64,000 nucleotides of DNA, taken from positions 1-64,000 of the forward strand of contig JAHDVK010000019.1 in NCBI GenBank assembly GCA_023384675.1. Reading direction: 5' to 3'. Positions 35,401-42,595 of this stretch are shown piece after piece; positions within the stretch are counted from its first letter, which is position 1; each line of letters opens with the position of its first letter. The notes beneath the pieces were generated by a model. The model made no database searches, was not told the origin of the DNA, and saw only the letters and a list, made by a program, of their open reading frames with translations. The DNA is from Bryobacteraceae bacterium (GTDB lineage: Bacteria > Acidobacteriota > Terriglobia > Bryobacterales > Bryobacteraceae). Both the position numbers and the translations under genes were made by a program.

Positions 35401-36725
35401 TGTACGCATGGCTGATCGCCACGGTCGCCGCCACGGCGGGCCTGTTGTTCGGCTTCGATATCGCGGTGATTAACGGCGCGCTCGTCTTCCTGAAACAACA
35501 ATGGGGACTCAGCGGGTTCGAGACCGAAATCGCCGCCTCCTCGCTGCTGTTCGGCTGCGTCTTCGGCGCGGCCGCGGGCGGCGCGCTCAGTGACCGCTTC
35601 GGCCGCCGCCGCGTCCTCATGCTTTGCGCCGTGCTCTTCGGCATCTCCGCCATCGGCGCCGCGCTGCCCCGGGACCTCGCCGAGTTCACCGCCGCGCGCT
35701 TCCTCGGCGGCGTCGCAATCGGCGTCGCCTCGCTGATCGCCCCTCTCTACATCGCGGAAGTCGCGCCCGCGCACCTGCGGGGGCGGCTGGTCTCGCTCAA
35801 CCAGATGGCCATTGTCACCGGCATTCTGCTCGCCTATTTCATCAACTGGACCCTCTCTTTCCAGGGCGCGGAAAGCTGGCGTTGGATGTTCGCCGTTGCC
35901 GCCGCCCCTTCGGCCGCGTTCTTCATCGCCCTGTTCTTCGTCCCCGAAAGCCCGCGCTGGCTCGTGGCGCGAGGCCTTTCCGCCGAAGCCCTCCGCGTTC
36001 TTGAACGGACTCTCGGCGGCGGCGCCCCGGCAGCCCTGCGGCAGATCGAACGAACCATCCGTGAGGAATCCGGCTCGCTCGCCGAACTCTTCCGCCCCGG
36101 CTTGCGCCGCGCCCTCGGCATCGCGCTCTTCCTCGCCATCATGCAGCAGTGGTCCGGCGTCAACACGGTGCTGTTCTATGGCGCGCTGATCCTGAAGGAA
36201 CAGGTCGGCGGCCAGTCCGATTCCGCCGCCATCGGCGCCAGCGTCCTCATCGGCCTGATCAACTTCGCCGCCACCATCGCCGCCATCGCCCTCATCGACC
36301 GCCTCGGCCGCAAGGCCCTGCTCATCGGCTCCGCCCTCGGCATGGCCGTCTGCCTGTTTGGCCTCGCCGCCGCGTTTCGCCAGCCTGAGCCTTCCGCTTC
36401 CCTCGTCGTCGCCTGCATGCTCGGCTGTGTTGCGTCCTTCGGCGTGGGTCTCGGGCCCGGCGTCTGGGTCGTGCTCTCCGAGATCTTTCCCAACCGTATC
36501 CGCGGCCGCGCCATGGGCATCGCCACCGTGGCGCTGTGGTGCGCCTGCGTTGCTCTGACGATGACCTACCTCAGCCTCTCCTCGGCCCTGGGCCCCTCCG
36601 GCGCGTTCTCGCTCTACGCCGTCATGTGTCTCGCCACCGCCCTGTTCGTCTGGCGGCTGACTCCGGAGACCAAAGGGCGTACGCTGGAGGAAATCGAGAG
36701 CTTCTTCCAGGAGAACCGCCCATGA
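35400..36725 (+). CDS. MFS transporter, sugar porter family
   Basis: A 441-aa inner-membrane protein with about 12 helices and the sugar-porter signatures: GFDIAVINGAL, SDRFGRRRVL, RFLGGVAIGVASLIAPLYIAEVAP..RGRLVSLNQ, VPESPRWLVARG, and PETKGRTLEEIE near the C-terminus. The family carries monosaccharides, inositols and related polyols, usually with protons. The gene begins within the stop codon of the upstream UroD-fold gene (TGATG), so it belongs firmly to the corrinoid operon, which suggests that the methylated substrate or its demethylated product resembles a sugar or polyol. Confidence 0.9.
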   Translation: MYAWLIATVAATAGLLFGFDIAVINGALVFLKQQWGLSGFETEIAASSLLFGCVFGAAAGGALSDRFGRRRVLMLCAVLFGISAIGAALPRDLAEFTAARFLGGVAIGVASLIAPLYIAEVAPAHLRGRLVSLNQMAIVTGILLAYFINWTLSFQGAESWRWMFAVAAAPSAAFFIALFFVPESPRWLVARGLSAEALRVLERTLGGGAPAALRQIERTIREESGSLAELFRPGLRRALGIALFLAIMQQWSGVNTVLFYGALILKEQVGGQSDSAAIGASVLIGLINFAATIAAIALIDRLGRKALLIGSALGMAVCLFGLAAAFRQPEPSASLVVACMLGCVASFGVGLGPGVWVVLSEIFPNRIRGRAMGIATVALWCACVALTMTYLSLSSALGPSGAFSLYAVMCLATALFVWRLTPETKGRTLEEIESFFQENRP

Positions 36726-37597
36726 AACGCCTGCTCGAATGGCTCCACAACGGCCCGCTGATTACCGACGGCGCCTGGGGTACTGAACTCCAGCGCCGCG
36801 GCCTCGAACCCGGCGAAAACCCCGACCCCTGGAACCTCTCCCACCCCGAGCGCGTCGAGCAGGTCGCCCGCGCCTACGTCGATGCCGGCAGCCGCATCAT
36901 CCTCACCAACACCTTCCGCGCCAATCCCATCAGCCTTCCGGACTGCTCCCCGGAGCAGATCGCCGAAATCAACCGCGCCGGCGTCGCCATCTCCCGCCGC
37001 GCCGCCGAGAGCACGACCGCCAAGGTCATCGCCTCGCTCGGCCCTTCCGGAAAAATGCTGATGGCCGGCGAAGTCACCCCCGAAGAAATCACCGCCGCCT
37101 ACACCCTCCAGGCCCGCGCCTGCGCCGATGCCGGGGCCGATGCCCTGCTGCTTGAAACTTTCTCCGACCCCGAAGAGGCTTCCCTCGCCCTCGCCGCCGC
37201 CCGCGCCACCGGCCTGCCCGTCATCGTCAGCTTCGTCTTCGACTCCGGCAAGAACAAGGACCGCACCATGATGGGCGCCACCCCCGAACAGGTCGCCCGC
37301 CGCATGGAGGACGAAGGCGCCGCCGCCGTCGGCGCGAACTGCGGCCTCGGCCCGTCGGGCTTCCCGCCCATCAGCACCCGCCTCCGCGATGCCTGCGAGC
37401 TTCCCATCTGGATCAAGTCCAACGCCGGTATGCCCGAAATCGTTGGCGGAGAAGCCCGCTACACGCTGCCTCCCGCCGAATTCGCCTCCTACCTGCCCGC
37501 GCTGCTCGATGCCGGCGCCTGCTTCATCGGCGGCTGCTGCGGCACCAATCCCGATTACATCCGCGCCCTCGTCGAGGAGATGCGCAGGTGCGCCTGA
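36722..37597 (+). CDS. Homocysteine S-methyltransferase family protein
   Basis: A 291-aa betaine-homocysteine/MetH N-terminal-type barrel. The zinc site is complete: Cys207 in GANCGLGP and Cys272-Cys273 in GGCCGTNP. The start region LITDGAWGTELQRRG is typical of the family. It would transfer a methyl group to homocysteine to form methionine; in this operon the donor is probably methyl-cobalamin on the carrier protein. It overlaps the MFS gene by 4 nt (ATGA) and the DUF1638 gene by 10 nt. This makes homocysteine a candidate final acceptor of the pathway. Confidence 0.85.
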   Translation: MKRLLEWLHNGPLITDGAWGTELQRRGLEPGENPDPWNLSHPERVEQVARAYVDAGSRIILTNTFRANPISLPDCSPEQIAEINRAGVAISRRAAESTTAKVIASLGPSGKMLMAGEVTPEEITAAYTLQARACADAGADALLLETFSDPEEASLALAAARATGLPVIVSFVFDSGKNKDRTMMGATPEQVARRMEDEGAAAVGANCGLGPSGFPPISTRLRDACELPIWIKSNAGMPEIVGGEARYTLPPAEFASYLPALLDAGACFIGGCCGTNPDYIRALVEEMRRCA

Positions 37598-38331
37598 AGC
37601 TCATCGCCTGCGAAATCCTCTATCGCGAATGCGCCGACGCCCTCGCCCGCTCGCCCCATACCATCGACGCCGAATTCCTCGGCAAGGGCCTCCACGACCG
37701 TGCCGGCGCCCCCATGCGCGACCAGATCCAGGCCCGCATCGATGCCGTGCCCGCAAACGAATACGACGCCATCCTGCTCGGCTACGCCCTCTGCGGCAAT
37801 GGCCTTCACGGCCTCGAGGCCCGCGCCACCCCCATCGTCGTCCCGCGCGCCCACGACTGCATCACGCTTCTGCTCGGCAGCCGCACCCGCTACGAAGAGG
37901 AGTTCCACAACCACCCCGGCACCTACTTCCGCTCCACCGGCTGGCTCGAACGCGGCCAGGGCCTCGAGCCCCTCGTCTCGCTGCAAACCGGCGCCGGCGC
38001 CAGCCTGCAAGCCCTCATCGATCAATACGGCGAGGACAACGGCCGCTATCTCTTCCAGACGCTGAATCAATACCAGCAGTCCTACTCGCGTCTCGCCTAC
38101 ATCCACACCGGCCTCGCCCCCGACCCCGCCTTCGCCGCGCAGGCGCGCACCGAGGCCGCCGCGCGCGGCTGGGAATTCGCCGAAATCCAGGGCAGCCTCC
38201 GCATCTTCCATCAATTGCTCGCGGGCGACTGGCCCGAAGAGGACTTCATCACCGTGCCCCCCGGCGCGCGCCTCGTCGCGCGCTACGACCATCAGATTCT
38301 CGCCATCGAACAGGAGAAATCCACGCCATGA
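37588..38331 (+). CDS. DUF1638 family protein
   Basis: A 247-aa soluble protein that starts with GTG (RLKLIACEILYRE). The conserved DUF1638 features are present: an N-terminal strand with Cys, LLGYALCGNGLHGL, VVPRAHDCITLLLGS, and GTYFRSTGW. The family is often found beside corrinoid methyltransferase genes, as here, but its activity is unknown. It overlaps the homocysteine methyltransferase gene by 10 nt and the next methyltransferase by 4 nt, so it is an integral part of this operon. The conserved Cys and His could bind a metal; that is a guess. Confidence 0.85.
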   Translation: MRLKLIACEILYRECADALARSPHTIDAEFLGKGLHDRAGAPMRDQIQARIDAVPANEYDAILLGYALCGNGLHGLEARATPIVVPRAHDCITLLLGSRTRYEEEFHNHPGTYFRSTGWLERGQGLEPLVSLQTGAGASLQALIDQYGEDNGRYLFQTLNQYQQSYSRLAYIHTGLAPDPAFAAQARTEAAARGWEFAEIQGSLRIFHQLLAGDWPEEDFITVPPGARLVARYDHQILAIEQEKSTP

Positions 38332-39338
38332 CCGGCAAGGAACGCGTTCTCGCCCGGCTCCGCCGCGAACCCACCGATTGCCTCCCGCTGATGCCCATCA
38401 CCATGATGTTTGCCGGGGACACCGCCGGCGTTCGCTACGGCGACTACGCGAAAAATGCGCAAAAACTCGCCTTTTCGCAGCTCAAAACCGCCGAAAAATA
38501 CAATTTTGACCACGTTTCTGTGATCTCCGATCCGGCCCGCGAAGCCTCCGACCTCGGCGCCGTCGTCGAATGGTTCGACGATCAGCCCCCCGCCATCAAC
38601 GAATCCCAGGCGCTGATCGATACCCCCGCCAAGCTAAAATCCCTCCCCGACCCCGCGACCTTTCTCGGTCCCCGCATGAGCGACCGCCTCGAAGGCGTCC
38701 GCCTGCTTCACGAAGCCGCGGGCCAGCAGCTCGCTGTCGAAGGCTGGGTGGAAGGCCCCTGCGCGCTCGCCGCCGACCTGCGCGGCGTCAACACCCTCAT
38801 GCTCGACCTCTACGACAATCCCGCCTTCGTCGAGGACCTCTTCGACTATGTCGTTGCCATGGAGATCGCCTTCGCGCGCCGCCAGGTGGAAGCCGGCGCC
38901 ACCATGATCGGCATCGGCGACGCCGCCGCCTCGCTCATCGGCCCACGCTTTTACGAGAAATTCGTCCAGCCCCGCGAACGGCGCATGATCGCCGAAATCC
39001 AGGCCTTCGGCGTGCCCGCGCGACTGCACATCTGCGGCAACACCCGCCGCATCCTGAAGGGCATGGGCGAAACCGGCGCGGCCTTGATCGATCTCGATTA
39101 CCCCTCGCCCGTTCACGAAGCCCGCGCCGCGATGGGACCCGGCCAGGTGCTGCTCGGCAACCTCGATCCGCTGCGCGTGATCCACGACGGCACGCCCGAA
39201 TCGGTCACCACGGCCATCGCCCAATGCCACGCCGAAGCCGGTGCGAACTTCATCGTCGGCGCGGGCTGCGAAATCCCCCGCGGCACACCCGGGCCGAACC
39301 TGCTCGCCCTCACCCATTACGCCCGGAGCCACAATTGA
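38328..39338 (+). CDS. MtaA/CmuA-like corrinoid methyltransferase (UroD family)
   Basis: A 336-aa protein that keeps the classical zinc ligands of MtaA/MtbA methyltransferases: His234-x-Cys236 in LHICGN and Cys314 in GAGCEIPRGTP. The N-terminus (TGKERVLARLRREPTDCLPLMP) is also typical. Enzymes of this type move methyl groups between a corrinoid protein and a thiol acceptor, or from a substrate to the corrinoid. It starts at ATG 38328 overlapping the DUF1638 stop, and its stop overlaps the TTG start of the activator gene. Confidence 0.82.
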   Translation: MTGKERVLARLRREPTDCLPLMPITMMFAGDTAGVRYGDYAKNAQKLAFSQLKTAEKYNFDHVSVISDPAREASDLGAVVEWFDDQPPAINESQALIDTPAKLKSLPDPATFLGPRMSDRLEGVRLLHEAAGQQLAVEGWVEGPCALAADLRGVNTLMLDLYDNPAFVEDLFDYVVAMEIAFARRQVEAGATMIGIGDAAASLIGPRFYEKFVQPRERRMIAEIQAFGVPARLHICGNTRRILKGMGETGAALIDLDYPSPVHEARAAMGPGQVLLGNLDPLRVIHDGTPESVTTAIAQCHAEAGANFIVGAGCEIPRGTPGPNLLALTHYARSHN

Positions 39339-40564
39339 GCCGCACGCTCCACCTGCCCACTGGAGCGCCGCTCGCCGACCGCCTCTTCGCCGCTGGAGTC
39401 GAATTCCCTTGCGGTGGCGAGGGCCACTGCGGCGGCTGCCGCTACCGCCTCCCTGAAGGTGATTGGGACCTCGGCTGCCAGGCCCGCACCACCGCCGCCG
39501 TCACCGTCGAAATCGAGCAATGGTCCGCCCCGCCCCTGGTTCTCACCGACGAAGCCCACCTCGATTCCATCGAACCCCAGGACGGCCTCGGCTACGCCAT
39601 CGACCTCGGCTCCACCACGCTCGTCGCCCAGCGCGTGGACTTACGCACCGGTGAGATTCTCAAGATCCGGACCGGCATCAATCCGCAAACCCGCCGCGGC
39701 GCCGACATCATGAGCCGCATCGCCTACGACCTGCAGCACCCCGGCGAACTCACCGAGGCCATTCGCCGCCAACTCGGCGCGCTCCTTGGCCGCCCCGCGC
39801 GCACCGCCATCATCGCCGGCAACACCGCCATGCATCACCTGTTCTGCGGGCTCAGCGTGGAGCCGCTGGCGGCCGTCCCCTTCCGCTCGCCGAACCCCGG
39901 CACGCAGCGCTTCGCGGGAAAAGATCTCGATTGGCCGGTGGATGAAGTCATCGTACTGCCTTCGATCGGCGGCTTTGTCGGCGGCGACACCGTGGCCGGG
40001 CTTGCCGTCACTCCGCTGAGCGAAGGCGACGCCCTCGTCGATCTCGGCACCAACAGCGAAGTCTGCGTCGCGCGCGGCGGACGCCTCCTCTGCGCCTCCA
40101 CCGCCGCCGGACCCGCCTTCGAATCGCGCCAGTTCCGCCGCGGCACACATCTGGTGGAATCGGTGGCCGCCGCTCTTGACGCGGGCCAAATCCTCCCCAG
40201 CGGCCGGCTCAGCGCCACGGCCCCGGACGGCCTCACCCAGGCGCATGTCCGCCAGCTTCAACTCGCGAAAGCCGCCGTCGCCGCGGGACTGCGGCTGCTC
40301 GACGCCACCGGCACGCTCTACATCGCCGGCGCCTTTGGCAACTACGTCCGCGAAAGCGATGCCAAGCGCATCGGCCTGCTGCCTGCCCAAGCCCCCATCC
40401 ACGCCGTGGGCAACGCCGCGCTGCGCGGCGCGCGCTTCCTGCTGCTCAACCCCTCCCGCCGCGAACAAATCCTTAAGGATTTGTTGACCCGCGCCGAGCA
40501 CGTCGAACTCGCCGCGCTGCCCGAATTTCAGGACACCTACGCCGGCGCCATGTCCTTTGCGTGA
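39335..40564 (+). CDS. Corrinoid-activating 2Fe-2S / ASKHA-domain protein (RACE, DUF4445-type)
   Basis: A 409-aa protein beginning at TTG 39335, overlapping the previous stop as TTGA. Residues 1-60 form a plant-type ferredoxin-like module with Cys26, Cys32, Cys35 and Cys48. The remainder is an ASKHA ATPase-like domain (YAIDLGSTTLVAQRVDL, IIAGNTAMHHLFCGL, LVDLGTNSEV, YIAGAFGNYV). Such proteins reduce inactive Co(II) corrinoid to Co(I) at the expense of ATP so that the carrier protein can accept methyl groups again. The ferredoxin part is shorter than in some RamA-unrelated activators. Last clear member of the corrinoid operon. Confidence 0.88.
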   Translation: MSRTLHLPTGAPLADRLFAAGVEFPCGGEGHCGGCRYRLPEGDWDLGCQARTTAAVTVEIEQWSAPPLVLTDEAHLDSIEPQDGLGYAIDLGSTTLVAQRVDLRTGEILKIRTGINPQTRRGADIMSRIAYDLQHPGELTEAIRRQLGALLGRPARTAIIAGNTAMHHLFCGLSVEPLAAVPFRSPNPGTQRFAGKDLDWPVDEVIVLPSIGGFVGGDTVAGLAVTPLSEGDALVDLGTNSEVCVARGGRLLCASTAAGPAFESRQFRRGTHLVESVAAALDAGQILPSGRLSATAPDGLTQAHVRQLQLAKAAVAAGLRLLDATGTLYIAGAFGNYVRESDAKRIGLLPAQAPIHAVGNAALRGARFLLLNPSRREQILKDLLTRAEHVELAALPEFQDTYAGAMSFA

Positions 40565-40574
40565 CCCGCGTCAC
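40561..40574. promoter_or_regulatory. CRP/FNR-type dyad upstream of the hemerythrin gene
   Basis: GTGAC-CCGC-GTCAC is a perfect dyad (core GTGA-N6-TCAC). It overlaps the stop codon of the corrinoid activator gene and is centred about 33 nt from the first and 42.5 nt from the second possible ATG of the hemerythrin gene. A similar dyad lies at 42142-42155. Confidence 0.5.
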
Positions 40575-40600
40575 GGAAACCTTTCGCCGCCGGCCTCATC

Positions 40601-41122
40601 ATGGTAAGCATGATCCGTCCCGAAACTCTGTTCGGCGAACAGGGCGACACGCTCTCGCGTCCGCTCGATCACCTGAAAGCCTGCCACCGCCGCATCGAGG
40701 AGCGCCTCGACACGCTCGAGCGCATCGCCGCGCATATCGATTCCAACCGCGATGAAGCGGTCGCCGCTCTCCACCGCGTCTTCGCCTTCCTCGATTCCAG
40801 CGGCGCGCTCCACACCCAGGACGAGGAGGAAAGCGTCTTCCCCCGCCTCACGTCCCGCCTCGAACGCGCCGAAATGAGTTTCGTCGCCGGTCTCGAACAC
40901 GACCACACCACCGCTCATCAGCTCTACACCGAGCTGAAGCAGCGTGCCGCCGCGAACGACTTCGGCCCCGCCTTCCGCGGCGTCATCGAACGCCTGGTGG
41001 CGCACTACCGCAAGCACATCGCCAAGGAAGACGAAATTCTTGATTCGATGTGCCGCGAAAAGCTCACGCCGCCGGAGCTTGCGGCGATCTCGCAAGAGAT
41101 GGTGGCTCGTAGACGCACCTAG
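40601..41122 (+). CDS. Hemerythrin-domain protein
   Basis: A 173-aa four-helix-bundle protein with the residues that hold a di-iron centre: DHLKACHRRIEERLD, HTQDEEESVFPRL, EHDHTTAHQLY, and HYRKHIAKEDEIL. Bacterial single-domain hemerythrins bind oxygen or nitric oxide and act as sensors, stores or iron-sulfur repair factors. A second ATG at 40610 may be the true start, since it would put the upstream dyad at about -42. It is 36 nt downstream of the corrinoid activator and convergent with the radical SAM gene, overlapping that gene's 3' end by 59 nt. Confidence 0.88.
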   Translation: MVSMIRPETLFGEQGDTLSRPLDHLKACHRRIEERLDTLERIAAHIDSNRDEAVAALHRVFAFLDSSGALHTQDEEESVFPRLTSRLERAEMSFVAGLEHDHTTAHQLYTELKQRAAANDFGPAFRGVIERLVAHYRKHIAKEDEILDSMCREKLTPPELAAISQEMVARRRT

Positions 41123-42107
41123 GATCCGAGCCCGCGTAGTTCCCCGTCAGCGCATACGCCCGCGACCGCGACCCGCCGCACAGATTGCGGTATTCGCACC
41201 CGCCGCACTTGCCCTCGAACGAATCCGGATCCCGCAGCACCTGAAACAGCGCCGAGCCCCGGTAGGCATCCTGCAGTGATGTGTGCCGCACGTTCCCCGC
41301 GCTCACTTCCAGAAAGCCCGAGGGTAAGATCTCGCCCGTGTGCGATACGAACATGAAGCCCTTGCCGTCGTTGATCGGCAGCAGCCCGCGCGCCGACTTG
41401 CGCCGCTGCGCCACGTAGCGCCGGTAGTGCTGCGCCTCGGTGGTCTTGATCTGAAACGAAGATTGCAAACTTGTTTCGTACAGGAATTCGAAGACTTGTT
41501 CGTACTCCCCGGCCGTCAGATCGTCTTCGAGTTGCGCCCGGCCCGTCACCACCAGGAAGAAGACGCTCCACAGCCGCGCGCCTTCGTCCTCCACCACCTG
41601 CGCGATCTGCTCCAGCTTGTCCATGCTGAAGCGGCTCACCGTGGTGTTGACCTGCGACTCCAGCCCCACGCGCCGGGCGGCGCGCAGGGCCTTCAACGTG
41701 CAATCAAATGAACCCTCGACGCCGCGGAACCCGTCGTGGGTGGCGTCGTCGGGGCCATCGAGGGAAACCGCCATGCGCGACACGCCGCACTCCTGAAAGC
41801 GCTCCACCGCCGCCTCGGTCAGCAGCGGCGTCGCGCTCGGCGTCACCGTGGTCCGCAAGCCGATGCTCACGCTGTAGCGCAGCAGTTCAAACAGGTCAGC
41901 CCGCTTCAGCGGATCCCCGCCCGTGAACACGAGCAGGGGGTCGCCAAACGCCTTCACCTGATCGAGCATCCGCCGCGCCTCGGCGGTAGACAACTCGCCC
42001 GCGTGGCGCTCCGGCACAGCCGACGCCCGGCAATGCCGGCACGCCAGATCGCACGCCTGCGTCGTCTCCCAGATCACCAGGAATGGAGCCTCGGCGAAAT
42101 CGAGCAT
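41064..42107 (-). CDS. Radical SAM/SPASM protein (TIGR04053-like, NirJ/AhbD-related)
   Basis: A 347-aa protein. The radical-SAM cluster motif is Cys19-x3-Cys23-x2-Cys26 (ACDLACRHC), followed by FTGGDPLKR and SLDGPDDATHDGFRG. The C-terminal SPASM region has the cysteines of an auxiliary cluster (GKCGGCEYRNLCGG, SDPRC). Relatives are haem-modifying enzymes and peptide maturases; this family is often found near hemerythrin or NO-related genes, from memory. Start ATG 42107 chosen because the APFLVIWETTQACDL segment normally begins near the N-terminus. It is divergent from the cupin gene, with a shared dyad exactly midway. Confidence 0.85.
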   Translation of the reverse strand: MLDFAEAPFLVIWETTQACDLACRHCRASAVPERHAGELSTAEARRMLDQVKAFGDPLLVFTGGDPLKRADLFELLRYSVSIGLRTTVTPSATPLLTEAAVERFQECGVSRMAVSLDGPDDATHDGFRGVEGSFDCTLKALRAARRVGLESQVNTTVSRFSMDKLEQIAQVVEDEGARLWSVFFLVVTGRAQLEDDLTAGEYEQVFEFLYETSLQSSFQIKTTEAQHYRRYVAQRRKSARGLLPINDGKGFMFVSHTGEILPSGFLEVSAGNVRHTSLQDAYRGSALFQVLRDPDSFEGKCGGCEYRNLCGGSRSRAYALTGNYAGSDPRCVYEPPSLARSPQAPAA

Positions 42108-42141
42108 GCCCCATCGTAGCCGGGCGCCCCCGCGCATTCCT

Positions 42142-42155
42142 ATGACTTTGGTCAC
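42142..42155. promoter_or_regulatory. Shared CRP/FNR-type dyad between radical SAM and cupin genes
   Basis: ATGAC-TTTG-GTCAC has a TGAC-N4-GTCA core. Its centre (42148.5) is 41.5 nt from the start codons of both divergent genes, 42107 and 42190. That distance is the classical class II activator position if the transcripts begin at the start codon; -10-like hexamers (TACGAT towards 42107, CATGCT towards 42190) sit at the matching places. Confidence 0.5.
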
Positions 42156-42189
42156 TGCCCGGCGCGGCGCAATCCGTCATGCTGGAACC

Positions 42190-42534
42190 ATGAACGACGC
42201 CTACATCTTCCACGCCAGCCTCGAACACGAAGGCGAAATCCCCTCGAACGGCATCCTGAGCCGCACGCTGCAGAACGACGCCCGCAGCAAGGTGATCCAG
42301 TTCACCTTCGCCCCCGGCACCGAACTCACCGCCCACACCGCGCCCATGCCCGCGACGCTGTACTTCGTCAGCGGCGAAGGCGAACTCCAACTCGGCCCGG
42401 ACACCATGCCCGTCGCCGCCGGCGCCTTCGCCTACATGACCCCCAAACTCGAACACGCCATCCGCGCCAAAACCCAGGTCGTCCTGCTGCTGACCATGAT
42501 CAAGGGCGTGGAGCCGCCGGCGAGCGGGAAATAA
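42190..42534 (+). CDS. Small cupin-domain protein
   Basis: A 114-aa single cupin barrel: KVIQFTFAPGTELTAHTAPMPATLYFVSGEGELQLG and VAAGAFAYMTPKLEHAIRAKTQVVLLL. The usual first-motif histidines are partly replaced (HTAP only), so metal binding is uncertain. The start at ATG 42190 lies 41.5 nt from the centre of the shared dyad; the frame extends further upstream but there it overlaps that regulatory region. It is divergent from the radical SAM gene and ends just before a strong bidirectional terminator. Function unknown, perhaps a stress-related small-molecule or metal sensor. Confidence 0.8.
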   Translation: MNDAYIFHASLEHEGEIPSNGILSRTLQNDARSKVIQFTFAPGTELTAHTAPMPATLYFVSGEGELQLGPDTMPVAAGAFAYMTPKLEHAIRAKTQVVLLLTMIKGVEPPASGK

Positions 42535-42538
42535 CGCA

Positions 42539-42586
42539 AAAAACGGCCTCAAAACACGGCAGGAAGCGCGTTTTGAGGCCGTTTTT
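42539..42586. terminator. Bidirectional terminator between cupin and OmpA-like genes
   Basis: A perfect 17-bp inverted repeat (AAAAACGGCCTCAAAAC at 42539-42555 and its complement at 42570-42586) with a 14-nt loop. U-tracts form in both directions. It sits between two convergent genes and should stop both. Confidence 0.92.
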
Positions 42587-42595
42587 GTGTTCGTT

